In this document: piece after piece, positions 55,504 to 64,000 of the stretch
How the letters are laid out: every line of letters starts with the position of its first letter
Numbering within the stretch: position 1 is the first letter of the stretch
Origin: Rhodococcus sp. HNM0569
GTDB taxonomy: Bacteria > Actinomycetota > Actinomycetes > Mycobacteriales > Mycobacteriaceae
Direction of reading: 5' to 3'
NCBI RefSeq assembly: GCF_012726205.1
Contig: NZ_JAASAE010000010.1
Location: 62,001-126,000 of the forward strand
DNA length: 64,000 bases
Notes under the pieces: model-generated
What the model was told of the DNA's origin: nothing
What the model saw: only the letters and a program-made list of their open reading frames with translations
Database searches by the model: none
Translations under genes and position numbers: made by a program

Positions 55504-56958
55504 ATGTCCACCGGTACACCGCCCGTCCGGCCCGGACTGCGGCCGTCGCCGCACGGTCTGCCGGGCAGGCTCGTCGAGTTCGTCGAAGCGCTGCGCAGGC
55601 GCGGCATCGCGGTCGGGCCGTCCGAGACGGTCGACGCGGGAAACGTGATGGCGGTGCTCGATCTGCTCGACCGGGACGCGCTGCGCGAGGGGCTCGCGTG
55701 CGCGTTGCTGCGCCGTTCGACCCACCGCGCGGCGTTCGACGCGCTGTTCGATCTGTGGTTCCCCCGCGCGGTCGGCACCGGCAGCGGAAGCGAGGACGGC
55801 GATCATCTGCCGCGCCGCGAGGGCGGGTCCGTCGACCTCGACGCACTGCGTGCGTTGCTGGCCGAACTCCTCCTCGAGGACAGCGACGAGGCCCGCGAGA
55901 TGCTCGACACGCTCACCACGGACATGGTCGAGGAACTCGGGCGATACGACTCGTCCAACGGCCCGTCGTACTCGGCGTACCAGGCATTGCGCGAGGTGTC
56001 GCCGGACGCGGTGCTCGACAAGATCCTCGAGGGTCTGCTCGGTCCACGTCAGTCGGACGGTACCGACAAGTGGAGCGGAAACTACGAGTCCGAGGTTGCC
56101 AAACGTGCTGCGGCGCAGGCGATCGCGGACTTCCGTACCCGCATCGAGCAGGAGACCCGCAGGCGCACCGCCGAGCGACTCGGACGCGAACGTGTCGCGA
56201 ACTACGCGGTACCCAAGCTCGCCGAGGAAGTCGACCTGCTGCGCGCCACCGACTCCGAACTCACGGAGCTGCGCAGGCGCGTCGCCCCGCTCGCACGGGT
56301 GCTCGCGAGCCGGCTCGCGGCCCGACGCCGCCGCGCCCGGGCAGGCTCGATCGACCTGCGCAAGACACTGCGCGCGTCGATGTCCACGGGTGGCGTCCCC
56401 ATCGATCTCGTCAACCGCAAGCCGCGCCGCGCGCGGCCCGAACTCGTCGTGCTGTGCGACGTGTCCGGCTCCGTCGCCGGCTTCAGCCACTTCACGCTGC
56501 TGCTCGTGCACGCGCTGCGCGAACAGTTCTCGCGGGTGCGGGTGTTCGCATTCGTCGACACCACCGACGAGGTCACCCGCTTCTTCGACGTCGGTGCCGA
56601 TCTCGGCGACGCGATGTCGCGCATGATCCGCGAGGCGGATCTGATCTCGTACGACGGGCACTCGGACTACGGCAACGCGTTCGGCACCTTCGTCGAACGG
56701 TTCGGGCACGCCGTCACCTCGCGCAGTTCGGTACTCGTCCTGGGCGACGGTCGGACCAACTTCCGTGATCCCGACGTCGCCTCGCTCGCGTCTGTGGTCT
56801 CCGTCGCGCGGCACGCGCACTGGCTCAACCCCGAACCGAAGGGCCAGTGGGGGCTCGGCGACTCGGCCGCCGACGTCTACGGCGAGGTGATCAGGATGCA
56901 CGAGTGCCGCTCCGCCGAGCAGCTCGCGGCGGTGGTGGCCGGGCTGCTGCCGGTGTGA
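55504..56958 (+). CDS. VWA domain protein (CoxE-like)
   Basis: A 484-residue protein with a C-terminal von Willebrand factor A domain of the CoxE type, partner of the MoxR ATPase just upstream. The MIDAS metal motif DVSGSVAG is at about residue 319, with further MIDAS residues in the loop FVDTTDEV. The N-terminal 290 residues are helical and Arg-rich ([19 protein letters not shown]). The ATG is at 55504. In CO dehydrogenases such pairs insert metals; here no such enzyme is near. The next gene follows after 19 bp. Confidence 0.9.
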   Translation: MSTGTPPVRPGLRPSPHGLPGRLVEFVEALRRRGIAVGPSETVDAGNVMAVLDLLDRDALREGLACALLRRSTHRAAFDALFDLWFPRAVGTGSGSEDGDHLPRREGGSVDLDALRALLAELLLEDSDEAREMLDTLTTDMVEELGRYDSSNGPSYSAYQALREVSPDAVLDKILEGLLGPRQSDGTDKWSGNYESEVAKRAAAQAIADFRTRIEQETRRRTAERLGRERVANYAVPKLAEEVDLLRATDSELTELRRRVAPLARVLASRLAARRRRARAGSIDLRKTLRASMSTGGVPIDLVNRKPRRARPELVVLCDVSGSVAGFSHFTLLLVHALREQFSRVRVFAFVDTTDEVTRFFDVGADLGDAMSRMIREADLISYDGHSDYGNAFGTFVERFGHAVTSRSSVLVLGDGRTNFRDPDVASLASVVSVARHAHWLNPEPKGQWGLGDSAADVYGEVIRMHECRSAEQLAAVVAGLLPV

Positions 56959-56963
56959 GCACG

Positions 56964-56969
56964 TAAGCT
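56964..56969 (+). promoter_or_regulatory. Possible -10 element for a leaderless nadD transcript
   Basis: TAAGCT ends 8 nt before the GTG start of nadD. Confidence 0.3.
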
Positions 56970-56977
56970 CGACACTC

Positions 56978-57646
56978 GTGGAACAGCGAGCAGACACCCG
57001 GCGCCGCCGCCTCGGCGTCATGGGCGGCACGTTCGACCCCGTGCACCATGGCCACCTCGTGGCTGCCAGCGAGGTCGCCGACCGGTTCTCGCTCGACGAG
57101 GTCGTCTTCGTCCCTACCGGCAGGCCGTGGCAGAAGGATGCGCAGGACGTCAGTGCCGCCGAGGACCGGTATCTCATGACGGTGATCGCGACGGCGTCGA
57201 ACCCGCGTTTCTCGGTCAGCCGTGTCGACGTGGATCGCGGCAAGATCACCTACACCGTCGACACGCTCCGCGACCTCCGCGACACGCATCCCGACGCCGA
57301 CCTGTTCTTCATCACCGGCGCGGACGCGCTCGCGAGCATCCTGTCCTGGCAGAACTGGGAAGAACTGTTCTCGCTCGCACGATTCGTCGGCGTCTCCCGC
57401 CCCGGTTTCGATCTGGACACCGAGCACCTCGCCGGTCATCTCGACCGGCTGCCGCCGGACGCGGTCACGCTCATCGAGATCCCGGCGCTCGCGATCTCGT
57501 CCACCGAATGCAGGCGCCGCGCCCGTGAACACCGGCCGGTGTGGTACCTCGTGCCCGACGGCGTCGTGCAGTACATCTCGAAACGCAACCTCTACCGCGT
57601 CGCTGCCGACGCCACCGCCCCGACAATTCAGGAGATCGACGAGTGA
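56978..57646 (+). CDS. nadD: Nicotinate-nucleotide adenylyltransferase
   Basis: A 222-residue enzyme that makes nicotinic acid adenine dinucleotide on the way to NAD. The nucleotidyltransferase signature [18 protein letters not shown] is at about residues 13-30, with two of the three ATP-binding His. [11 protein letters not shown] and the second motif [13 protein letters not shown] are present. GTG start at 56978. Its stop overlaps rsfS (GTGA). Part of the conserved nadD-rsfS-gpgP operon. Confidence 0.96.
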   Translation: MEQRADTRRRRLGVMGGTFDPVHHGHLVAASEVADRFSLDEVVFVPTGRPWQKDAQDVSAAEDRYLMTVIATASNPRFSVSRVDVDRGKITYTVDTLRDLRDTHPDADLFFITGADALASILSWQNWEELFSLARFVGVSRPGFDLDTEHLAGHLDRLPPDAVTLIEIPALAISSTECRRRAREHRPVWYLVPDGVVQYISKRNLYRVAADATAPTIQEIDE

Positions 57647-58071
57647 CTGCAACGCCCGAAGCCATCGAGATGGCGCGCATCGCGGCCCTGGCGGCCGACG
57701 AGAAACTGGCCGACGACGTCCTCGTGCTCGACGTGTCGGACCAGCTGGTCATCACCGACGTCTTCGTCATCGCGTCGGCGTCCAACGAACGACAGGTCAA
57801 CGCCGTCGTCGAGAACATCGAGGACCGGCTCCGCGAGGCCGGGCACAAGCCCGTGCGGCGCGAGGGCACCCGCGAAGGGCGTTGGGCGCTGCTCGACTTC
57901 GTCGACGTCGTCGTCCACGTGCAGCACGAGGACGAGCGCAACTTCTACGCTCTCGACCGGTTGTGGAAGGACTGCCCGCAGGTGCCCGTCGAGGGTCTCG
58001 GCGAGCACCGCGAGCAACTGGACGCGGCCGAGCACCGCGAGCAGGACAGTGACACCGGCGAGCAGCCGTGA
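57643..58071 (+). CDS. rsfS: Ribosome silencing factor RsfS
   Basis: A 142-residue RsfS (Iojap/DUF143) protein that binds L14 and keeps ribosomal subunits apart in starvation. The core [21 protein letters not shown], then [20 protein letters not shown] and FYALDRLW, is diagnostic. It adds a 25-residue acidic tail ([18 protein letters not shown]). The GTG at 57643 overlaps nadD, and its stop overlaps the next gene, so three genes are chained by overlapping codons. Confidence 0.96.
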   Translation: MTATPEAIEMARIAALAADEKLADDVLVLDVSDQLVITDVFVIASASNERQVNAVVENIEDRLREAGHKPVRREGTREGRWALLDFVDVVVHVQHEDERNFYALDRLWKDCPQVPVEGLGEHREQLDAAEHREQDSDTGEQP

Positions 58072-58718
58072 CCGTGTCCGTCCGCAGACTGGTTCTGCTC
58101 CGGCACGGACAGACCGAGTACAACGCCGACAACCGGATGCAGGGCCAACTCGACACCGAACTGTCTCCGCTCGGGCGTGACCAGGCCAAGTCCGTCGCGA
58201 CGGTCCTCGCCGAGCGCGCGCCGCTGCGTGTGGTGTCGTCCGACCTGAGTCGAGCGGCCGACACGGCCCGCGCGCTCGGCGAGGCGGCCGGTCTTGCGGT
58301 CGCCACCGACGAGCGGTTGCGCGAAACGCATCTGGGGGAGTGGCAGGGGCTCACGCACGTCGACGTCGATGCGCGCTGGCCCGGGGCACGCGTCGACTGG
58401 CGCGCGGATGCGACCGCTGCGCCGCCCGGCGGCGAGAGCCGGCTCGACGCCGCTCGCCGCAGCCGCGCGGTGATCGACGAACTCGTCCGTGAGGAATCCG
58501 AGTGGGGTGAGCGTCCGATCGTCGTCGTCGCGCACGGCGGCGTCATCGCCGCACTCACGGCGTCGCTGCTGGGGTTGGCGGTACCGAACTGGCCGGTGCT
58601 CGGCGGGCTCGGCAACACCAGCTGGGCTCAGCTCAGCGCGCACGACACGGACGCCGAGCTGCAGTGGCGGCTCGACGTGTGGAACGCCTCGGCGAAGGTC
58701 GCAGGCGATGTCCTCTGA
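58068..58718 (+). CDS. gpgP: Histidine phosphatase, glucosyl-3-phosphoglycerate phosphatase-like
   Basis: A 216-residue histidine phosphatase. The phosphorylated His is in VLLRHGQTEYN (about residues 9-19), the second His in VVVAHGGVIAA, and the acid Glu in LRETHLGEWQG. Its position next to rsfS and before octT matches Rv2419c, the GpgP phosphatase of glucosylglycerate and polymethylated polysaccharide synthesis; phosphoglycerate mutase is a less likely role. GTG start at 58068. Its last bases are part of the first unit of a 23-bp tandem repeat. Confidence 0.85.
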   Translation: MTVSVRRLVLLRHGQTEYNADNRMQGQLDTELSPLGRDQAKSVATVLAERAPLRVVSSDLSRAADTARALGEAAGLAVATDERLRETHLGEWQGLTHVDVDARWPGARVDWRADATAAPPGGESRLDAARRSRAVIDELVREESEWGERPIVVVAHGGVIAALTASLLGLAVPNWPVLGGLGNTSWAQLSAHDTDAELQWRLDVWNASAKVAGDVL

Positions 58719-58814
58719 GCGGAGCGAACGATGTCCTCTGAGCGGAGCGAACGATGTCACCTGAGCTGAGCGAACGAAGTCTTGTGAGCGGAGCGGAACA
58801 TGTCCTCTGAAGCT
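58707..58814. repeat. 23-bp tandem repeat across the gpgP-octT junction
   Basis: Units start at 58707, 58730, 58753 and 58776, and a partial fifth begins at about 58799. The core is GATGTCCTCTGAGCGGAGCG; units one and two are identical, three and four have diverged. The first unit contains the gpgP stop and the last contains the octT ATG, and each full ATG-bearing unit repeats that start region. Confidence 0.9.
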
Positions 58815-59564
58815 GTCGACGCCGTGACACCGGACCCGAAGCCCGTGCTGCTGGTGCTTGCGGATTCGCTCGCGTACTACGGGCCGAAGGGGGGTCTGCC
58901 TGCGGATCACCCACTCATCTGGCCGTCGCTCGTGGCGCGTGAGTTGGGGTGGGACGTCGAGTTGATCGCCCGCATCGGGTGGACCAGCCGCGACCTGTAC
59001 TGGGCACTGATCCAGGATCCCCGCGCCTGGGCCGCGGTGCCGCGCGCGGGTGCGGTGGTCTTCGCCACCGGGGGCATGGACTCGCTGCCGTCGCCGTTGC
59101 CGACCGCGCTGCGCGAACAGATTCGTTACGTCCGGCCACCGAAGCTGCGCCGGATCGTGCGCGACGCCTACGGTTGGATCCAGCCGAAGCTGTCTCCGTT
59201 GGGCTGGCCGGTCGCGTTGCCGCCGCGTGTGAGCGTCGACTATCTCGAAAAGGCAAGGGCGGCACTCGCATACATGCGACCGGAGCTTCCGGTCATCGGC
59301 ACGTTGCCGTCGGTGCACTGCAGTGACGCCTACGCGAAGGTGCATTCCGGGCGCGACGGCGCGGTCGCGGCCGTGCGGGCGTGGGCTGAGGGGCATCGCG
59401 TGCCGCTCGTCGATCTCGGCGACGCGGTGCGGGAGAACGTGATGTCCGGTGCGGGCAATCCGGACGGAATCCACTGGGGCTTCCCGGCACACGAGCGCGT
59501 CGCCGCCGCGATGGTCGCCACCGTCACCGCGGCACAGGGTCGCCGGGCAGCCGAAGCGGTGTGA
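58800..59564 (+). CDS. octT: Diglucosylglycerate octanoyltransferase (SGNH hydrolase fold)
   Basis: A 254-residue SGNH/GDSL-fold protein that matches Rv2418c, OctT, which octanoylates diglucosylglycerate in methylglucose lipopolysaccharide synthesis. The catalytic Ser is in [10 protein letters not shown] (about residue 23), and the C-terminal [13 protein letters not shown] holds the Asp and His. The ATG at 58800 lies at the end of the 23-bp repeat array, with no standard ribosome site; GGAG of the repeat is about 7 nt upstream. Assignment is by family pattern plus position after gpgP. Confidence 0.82.
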   Translation: MSSEAVDAVTPDPKPVLLVLADSLAYYGPKGGLPADHPLIWPSLVARELGWDVELIARIGWTSRDLYWALIQDPRAWAAVPRAGAVVFATGGMDSLPSPLPTALREQIRYVRPPKLRRIVRDAYGWIQPKLSPLGWPVALPPRVSVDYLEKARAALAYMRPELPVIGTLPSVHCSDAYAKVHSGRDGAVAAVRAWAEGHRVPLVDLGDAVRENVMSGAGNPDGIHWGFPAHERVAAAMVATVTAAQGRRAAEAV

Positions 59565-59568
59565 GCCG

Positions 59569-60399
59569 ATGGCGGTAGTTCTGGTCACCGACTCGTCCGC
59601 GTCGATTCCTCCGGCGACGGCGCACGAACTCGGCATCCACGTCGCGCCACTGCATGTGCTGGTCGGCGACCGGGACTTGCGCGACGGCATCGACGACATT
59701 CCCTCCGATCTGTCGTCCGCGACCACGTCGGGGGCCGCGCCGGGCGAACTCGAAGAGGTGTACGGGCGCGCGCTCGAGGCGAGTGGCGGCGACGGTGTGC
59801 TCGCGGTACATCTGTCGCGTCAGCTGTCGGGTACGTGGAAGGCAGGAACCGTCGCGGCCGATGCGTTCGCGGGCCAGGTGCGGCTCGTCGATTCGCGTGC
59901 GGTGGCGCTCGGTCTCGGGTTTCCGGTGGTGGCCGCGGCCCGCGCGGCGCGCGCAGGCATGGGTATCGACGACCTGTTCGACCGCACCGTCGCACATCTC
60001 ACCGAGAGTCGAGTCTTCGTCACCGTCGATCGTCTCGACCAGCTGCGCCGCGGTGGCCGGATCGGTACTGCCGCAGCGCTTCTGGGCACGGCACTGTCGA
60101 TGAAGCCGGTTCTGCATCTCGACGACGGGCGGCTGCAGTTGCTCGAGAAGACCCGCACGTCGACCAAGGCGCTCGCGAAGATGATCGACCGGGTGGTGGC
60201 GGCGGTGCACGAGCGGCCGGTGTCCCTCGCGGTACAGCACGTGCTGGGCGACGAGCATGCCGATTTCGTCGCGGACGAGCTGCGTACGCGCGTCGGCACA
60301 GCCGTCGACCTCGTGGTGTGCGACATCGGTGCGGTACTCGCCGCGCATGTCGGCGCAGGCGCGGTGGGCGTCGCGGTGTCGCCCGAGCCCACCGACTGA
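59569..60399 (+). CDS. DegV family fatty-acid-binding protein
   Basis: A 276-residue DegV protein. This family binds fatty acids, in Gram-positive bacteria for presentation to a fatty acid kinase. VVLVTDSSASIPPATAHELG, VHLSRQLSGTWKAG and the DSRAVALGLGF loop are family blocks. No kinase partner (FakA) is nearby. The ATG at 59569 is 4 bp after the octT stop, so it is co-transcribed, and a link of lipid supply to octanoylation is possible but unproven. Confidence 0.9.
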   Translation: MAVVLVTDSSASIPPATAHELGIHVAPLHVLVGDRDLRDGIDDIPSDLSSATTSGAAPGELEEVYGRALEASGGDGVLAVHLSRQLSGTWKAGTVAADAFAGQVRLVDSRAVALGLGFPVVAAARAARAGMGIDDLFDRTVAHLTESRVFVTVDRLDQLRRGGRIGTAAALLGTALSMKPVLHLDDGRLQLLEKTRTSTKALAKMIDRVVAAVHERPVSLAVQHVLGDEHADFVADELRTRVGTAVDLVVCDIGAVLAAHVGAGAVGVAVSPEPTD

Positions 60400-60522
60400 T
60401 CTTGCCCGGCGCGTCCTGATTCGCCTGCGCGACGTGCAGTACCGGCATTCCACAGGCTGCCTGTTGTCCCCAGGTCTGCTGCACGTGAGTCGTAAGCGGC
60501 CGATGCGGCGGAGGTGCCGAAC

Positions 60523-60528
60523 TACCGT
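60523..60528 (+). promoter_or_regulatory. Possible -10 element for a leaderless comEA transcript
   Basis: TACCGT ends 6 nt before the ATG at 60535, so transcription could begin at that codon. Confidence 0.35.
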
Positions 60529-60534
60529 GCGCTC

Positions 60535-61602
60535 ATGGGGAGGAACGACGAACGCGAACGCGCGGTCGAGCGCATCGGCGCGGGGCGGAGGGCTTCGGCG
60601 CGGCCGTCCGGAACTGTCACGGTAGTGCGGGAATCGGACGGGGACGACACCTCGACAGCGGTGCTGCGCCTCGACGACACGGCGGTGGGGAGCCCCGACG
60701 CCGCGTGGCCACCGTCCGCCGCACCCGGCGGCCGCGAGTGGACGGGTCGCCGTCCGGAGTGGCTCGCCGACGTCGGGCAGGGCGAAGTCGGTCGGGGAGC
60801 GGGCGAGTCGGGCAGCACCCACGATGACGGCCGGTACCGTGACGATCCGTACCGCGACGCCGTATTTCTCGACGACGACATCGACGAGGGTAGTCGCTCT
60901 CGGGCGTGGCTGCCCGAGCGTTGGCGAGGCGCGCGCATCGACGCGGGCCGCGGCGGGGCCGTCGCACTCATCGCAGTCGCGCTGGTGGCCGCGGTGGTCG
61001 CGTACGTCACGGTGTGGCGGGACACGCCTTCGGTGCACAGCGTTCCACCGCTTTCCGTCGTCTCGTCCGCCGAGCCTGCCCCGGACGACGCGGCGCCGAC
61101 GGTGACGGACGGGACGGGGGAGGGCGGGTCGGCGGGCGAGGTGCGCGGCGAGGTGGTGGTGAGTGTCGTGGGCCTCGTGCACCGTCCCGGGCTCGTGCGG
61201 CTCCCACCCGGGTCGAGGGTCGCGGATGCCCTCGCGGCCGCCGGCGGCACCCTGCCCGACGCGGACACCGTGTCCCTGAACATGGCGCAACGCCTCGGCG
61301 ACGGCGAACAGGTGGTGGTCGGCTCGAGTGCCGACGCGCGTCCGCCGGTCAGCGCCGTGGCAGGCGCGACCGGTCCGGGTGCGGCAGCCGTACCCGGAGG
61401 TGCGGGCGCGGGGCTCGTCGATCTCAACACGGCGGACGAGACGGCGCTCGACGCGTTGCCGGGAGTCGGCCCCGTCACCGCCGCCGCGATCGTCGCGTGG
61501 CGCACCGCGCACGGCCGGTTCACCGACGTCGGCCAGCTCGCCGAGGTCGACGGCATCGGCCCGGCGCGACTGGCGAAGCTGCGTCCGCTCGTGACGGTGT
61601 GA
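60535..61602 (+). CDS. comEA: ComEA-like helix-hairpin-helix DNA-binding protein
   Basis: A protein of about 355 residues with a long charged cytosolic N-terminus, one membrane helix (about residues 142-162, GAVALIAVALVAAVVAYVTVW), a Pro/Ser linker, an SLBB domain (VVVSVVGLVHRPGLVRLPPG) and a C-terminal double helix-hairpin-helix (DLNTADETALDALPGVGPVTA). In competent bacteria ComEA binds incoming DNA outside the membrane. The ATG at 60535 is preferred because TACCGT lies 6 nt upstream; a GTG at 60514 is possible. It overlaps comEC. Confidence 0.88.
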   Translation: MGRNDERERAVERIGAGRRASARPSGTVTVVRESDGDDTSTAVLRLDDTAVGSPDAAWPPSAAPGGREWTGRRPEWLADVGQGEVGRGAGESGSTHDDGRYRDDPYRDAVFLDDDIDEGSRSRAWLPERWRGARIDAGRGGAVALIAVALVAAVVAYVTVWRDTPSVHSVPPLSVVSSAEPAPDDAAPTVTDGTGEGGSAGEVRGEVVVSVVGLVHRPGLVRLPPGSRVADALAAAGGTLPDADTVSLNMAQRLGDGEQVVVGSSADARPPVSAVAGATGPGAAAVPGGAGAGLVDLNTADETALDALPGVGPVTAAAIVAWRTAHGRFTDVGQLAEVDGIGPARLAKLRPLVTV

Positions 61603-63170
61603 CGCCCGGTAGGGAGAACCGGTCCGCGGCAGTTGGTTTCCGCGGTTCGCTCGACGACGGCCCACTGGATCTGCGACTCGTGCCGTTTGCCGGTGCGGCA
61701 TGGGCGACGACGGCGGCGGTGCTGGTGTGGGGAACGTCCGCTGCGGTCGCGGTGGTGTCCGTTGCGGTCGCGATGTCGGCGCTCGCGGCTGCGTGGCCGA
61801 CGCGCGGGGCTTCCTGGTCGACGTCGCGCGTGCGCGTTGCGGTGTTCGCGGCGGCGTTGTTCACCGGTGCCGTCGCCGCCGCGGCGGGCGTGCGCGTGCA
61901 CGCGGCCGACAGCCATCCGCTCACCGACTGGGCGGCACACGCGCGCACCGTCGTGAGTGTCGAGGTCGAAGTGGCGGACGATCCGCGCGCACTGCGAGGC
62001 GGCGCGCTGGTATCGCTTCCGGCGCGTCTGGTGTCGGCGCATTCGAGCACGACGACGATCGACGGTACGGGCGCGGTACGCGTATCGGCCCGCGGAGCTG
62101 GATGGCTCGCGCTCACGCCCGGCGAGCGGATCCGATTCGATGCGACCGTCGCCGCGCCCCGCGACCGCGATCTGACCGTCGTCTCGCTGTCGGCGCACGA
62201 GTCCTTCACCCGCGTCGCGCCGCCGCCCCGCCACCAGCAGTGGGCGAGCGCGCTGCGTGCGCGCTTCGCCGCGGCATGTCACGAGGGGTTGCCGCCGGAC
62301 CCCGCGGGCTTGTTGCCCGGCCTCGTCGTCGGTGACCGCTCGGCGCAGACCCCGCGCGTGCAGGACAACTTTCGTGCGGCCGGGCTCACTCATCTCACGG
62401 CGGTGTCCGGAGCGAACGTCAGCATCGTGCTCGGCGCGGTCCTGCTCGTCGTACGGGCGGTGGGTATCGGCCCGCGGACCGGCGCCGTGCTCGCGGGCGT
62501 GGCGCTCGTCGCGTTCGTGGTGGTCGCCCGGCCGTCGCCGAGTGTCGTGCGTGCTGCCGCGATGGGTGCGGTCGCGCTGCTCGCGCTCGTCGTCGGCCGC
62601 CGCAGGCAGGCGCTGCCCGCGCTCGGTGCCGCGGTGATCGCGTCGACGCTCTGGTCGCCGCCGCTGACTCTCGACATCGGCTTCGCATTGTCGGTAGCGG
62701 CGACGGCCGCACTGATCGTCGTCGTCCCGGTCTGGGTGGACGGTTTGCGCGGGCGTGGCTGGCCACGCACGCTCGCGGAGGCCGTCGCGGTCACGACTGC
62801 GGCGTTCGTCGTCACCGCGCCGATTCTTGCCGCGGCGACCGGCACCGTGAGCGTCGTGTCGATCCTCGCGAACCTCCTGGTGGCCCCGGTCGTGGGGCCC
62901 GTGACGGTGGTCGGTGCGCTGGCGGTGGTCACCTCTGGCGTATCCGTCGGGGCCGCCACGGTTTTCGTCCAGGTCGTCCGCTGGCCGCTCGAGTGGATTC
63001 TCATGGTCGCCGAACGCTGCGCCCTCGTACCCGGGGCCGAATGGGATGTGGGTGCGGCGCCGCTGCTCGTCGTGGCAGGAGCGGCGACCGCGCTGCTCGT
63101 CGCCCGCCGGGTACGGCGGTCACGGCGTCGGGCCGACCCGTCGGGGCAGCGTGGGAGGATGAGCACGTGA
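61599..63170 (+). CDS. comEC: ComEC/Rec2-like competence membrane channel protein
   Basis: A 523-residue polytopic membrane protein with the ComEC/Rec2 competence core: an N-terminal helix group, a soluble OB-like segment, then [33 protein letters not shown] and many C-terminal helices. The C-terminal metallo-beta-lactamase domain of full ComEC is absent, so this is the short form usual in mycobacteria. The GTG at 61599 overlaps the comEA stop by 4 bp. Natural competence is not known in most relatives, so the role is unclear. Confidence 0.9.
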   Translation: MTPGRENRSAAVGFRGSLDDGPLDLRLVPFAGAAWATTAAVLVWGTSAAVAVVSVAVAMSALAAAWPTRGASWSTSRVRVAVFAAALFTGAVAAAAGVRVHAADSHPLTDWAAHARTVVSVEVEVADDPRALRGGALVSLPARLVSAHSSTTTIDGTGAVRVSARGAGWLALTPGERIRFDATVAAPRDRDLTVVSLSAHESFTRVAPPPRHQQWASALRARFAAACHEGLPPDPAGLLPGLVVGDRSAQTPRVQDNFRAAGLTHLTAVSGANVSIVLGAVLLVVRAVGIGPRTGAVLAGVALVAFVVVARPSPSVVRAAAMGAVALLALVVGRRRQALPALGAAVIASTLWSPPLTLDIGFALSVAATAALIVVVPVWVDGLRGRGWPRTLAEAVAVTTAAFVVTAPILAAATGTVSVVSILANLLVAPVVGPVTVVGALAVVTSGVSVGAATVFVQVVRWPLEWILMVAERCALVPGAEWDVGAAPLLVVAGAATALLVARRVRRSRRRADPSGQRGRMST

Positions 63171-64000
63171 GCACATCCGAACAGCTGCATCTGGTGCTGG
63201 GCGACGAGGAACTGCTGATCGAGCGGGCTGTGGCACGTGCGGTCTCGGGGGTCGGGTCGGGTGACGTGCCGGTCACGCGGATGCGCGCGGGCGACGCCGT
63301 GCCGAGTGAAATCGCTGAGTTGCTGAGCCCGTCACTGTTCGCCGAGGACCGGGTGGTCGTGCTCGAAGCGGCGGGTGAGGCAGGCAAGGACTCCGTGGCG
63401 CTCGTGCTCGACGCCGCGAAGTCGTTGCCGGACGGCATCGTGCTGGTCGTGGTGCATTCGGGTGGCGGCCGGGCGAAGGCGATGGCCGGGCAGCTCGAGA
63501 AGCTGGGTGCCACGGTGCACCGGTGCGCCAAGCTCAAGACGGGCGAGCACGCGACGTTCGTGCGCCGCGAGTTCGCCGAGCAGGGCGTCAAGGTGTCGGG
63601 CGATGTCGCGAACACTCTCGTCGAGTCCGTCGGCACCAGCCTGCGCGAACTCGCCGCCGCGGTGTCGCAGCTCGTCGCCGACACGGGCGGCCGCGTCGAC
63701 GCGACGGCGGTGTCGCGGTACTACTCGGGCCGCGCCGAGGTCAGTGGGTTCGACGTCGCCGATCGCGCCGTCGCGGGCGATCTCGTGGGTGCCGTCGAAG
63801 CGCTGCGCTGGGCGACGATCCGCGGGGTACCGCACGTGTTGCTCGCCGACGCACTGGCCGACGCGGTGCATTCGATCGCGCGCGTCGCCCCCGCCGGACG
63901 CGGCGACCCGTTCCGTCTCGCACCGAGCCTCGGCATGGCCCCGTTCAAGGTCAAGAAGGCACAGGCCGTGACTCGCCACTGGACACCCGCGAGCGTCGGC
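63167..64000 (+). CDS. holA: DNA polymerase III delta subunit (3'-truncated by window)
   Basis: The first 278 residues of HolA, the clamp-loader delta subunit that opens the sliding clamp. It begins [20 protein letters not shown] with the usual N-terminal fold, and [19 protein letters not shown] and [18 protein letters not shown] are family segments. The frame is open to the last base; about 40 residues are missing against the family length. The GTG at 63167 overlaps the comEC stop by 4 bp. The comEA-comEC-holA order is conserved in mycobacteria. Confidence 0.92.
   Translation, partial: MSTSEQLHLVLGDEELLIERAVARAVSGVGSGDVPVTRMRAGDAVPSEIAELLSPSLFAEDRVVVLEAAGEAGKDSVALVLDAAKSLPDGIVLVVVHSGGGRAKAMAGQLEKLGATVHRCAKLKTGEHATFVRREFAEQGVKVSGDVANTLVESVGTSLRELAAAVSQLVADTGGRVDATAVSRYYSGRAEVSGFDVADRAVAGDLVGAVEALRWATIRGVPHVLLADALADAVHSIARVAPAGRGDPFRLAPSLGMAPFKVKKAQAVTRHWTPASVG

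Noticed and set aside
53250-55778. Long minus-strand frame opposite proA and the MoxR gene
   Set aside because: It runs through two certain genes on the other strand and has no motif of its own.
58707-58814. CRISPR-like array
   Set aside because: The units are head-to-tail without unique spacers, so it is a simple tandem repeat; no cas genes are in the window.
60460-60495. DnaA-box-like sequences (TTCCACAGG, TTGTCCCCA) before comEA
   Set aside because: Only two imperfect boxes, no AT-rich segment and no dnaA or dnaN nearby; not an origin.

Overview
The window is a stretch of high-GC chromosome from an actinobacterium of the order Mycobacteriales, most likely Rhodococcus or another close relative within the Nocardiaceae. 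The evidence is the gene order. From left to right it follows the Mycobacterium tuberculosis block from gdh (Rv2476c) to holA (Rv2413c), read in the opposite direction: gdh, thioesterase, aglA, glbO, HNH protein, ctaJ/DUF5130, pepN, Rv2466c-type oxidoreductase, rpiB, nei, tRNA-Gly/tRNA-Pro, tig, clpP1, clpP2, clpX, valS, folC, ndk, rne, rplU, rpmA, obg, proB, rbsK, proA, MoxR/VWA pair, nadD, rsfS, gpgP, octT, degV, comEA, comEC, holA. The octT/gpgP pair (polymethylated glucose polysaccharide pathway) and the mycothiol-type Rv2466c homologue point to the same group. The gene order was recalled from knowledge of M. tuberculosis, not computed.

Region by region: 1-8.8 kb holds the 3' part of gdh, two small genes, an alpha-glucosidase, a truncated haemoglobin, an HNH protein, two small respiratory-complex-associated genes, and a dinB polymerase with a perfect SOS box. 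8.8-16.3 kb has pepN, an orphan ferredoxin reductase, a DsbA-like oxidoreductase, rpiB, nei, a membrane-anchored Gly/Asp-rich protein and two tRNAs. 16.4-20.8 kb is the protein quality-control block (tig, clpP1P2, clpX). 20.8-26.3 kb is an accessory insert (aroQ, a 27-codon microORF, fdhD, an acetyltransferase, an S9 peptidase, a pirin). 26.5-38.9 kb is the housekeeping block valS-folC-ndk-rne-rplU-rpmA-obg-proB.

38.9-53 kb, between proB and proA, is the most variable part. It carries an amine-oxidase-like flavoprotein with a 14-TM exporter and divergent TetR regulator, a sirtuin, the ectoine operon ectABC (with a D-2-hydroxyacid dehydrogenase joined to its 3' end), a RecQ helicase fused to a phosphoribosyltransferase-like tail, a gamma-butyrolactone-receptor-like TetR regulator with its own repeated sites, ribokinase, and a ProP-type osmoprotectant symporter. 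Proline (proBA), ectoine (ectABC) and ProP together make this stretch an osmoadaptation neighbourhood.

53-64 kb returns to conserved genes: proA, the MoxR/VWA pair, nadD-rsfS-gpgP-octT-degV, then the competence-type genes comEA-comEC and a 3'-truncated holA.

The least explained signals are non-coding: a perfect CRP/GlxR-type palindrome upstream of ectA, a LexA box lying on the dinB start codon, two separate arrays sharing the octamer TCTCTGCG, a 23-bp tandem repeat that spans a gene junction and ends in the next start codon, and unusually elaborate terminators. No CRISPR array, prophage, insertion sequence or clearly new multi-gene defence system was seen.
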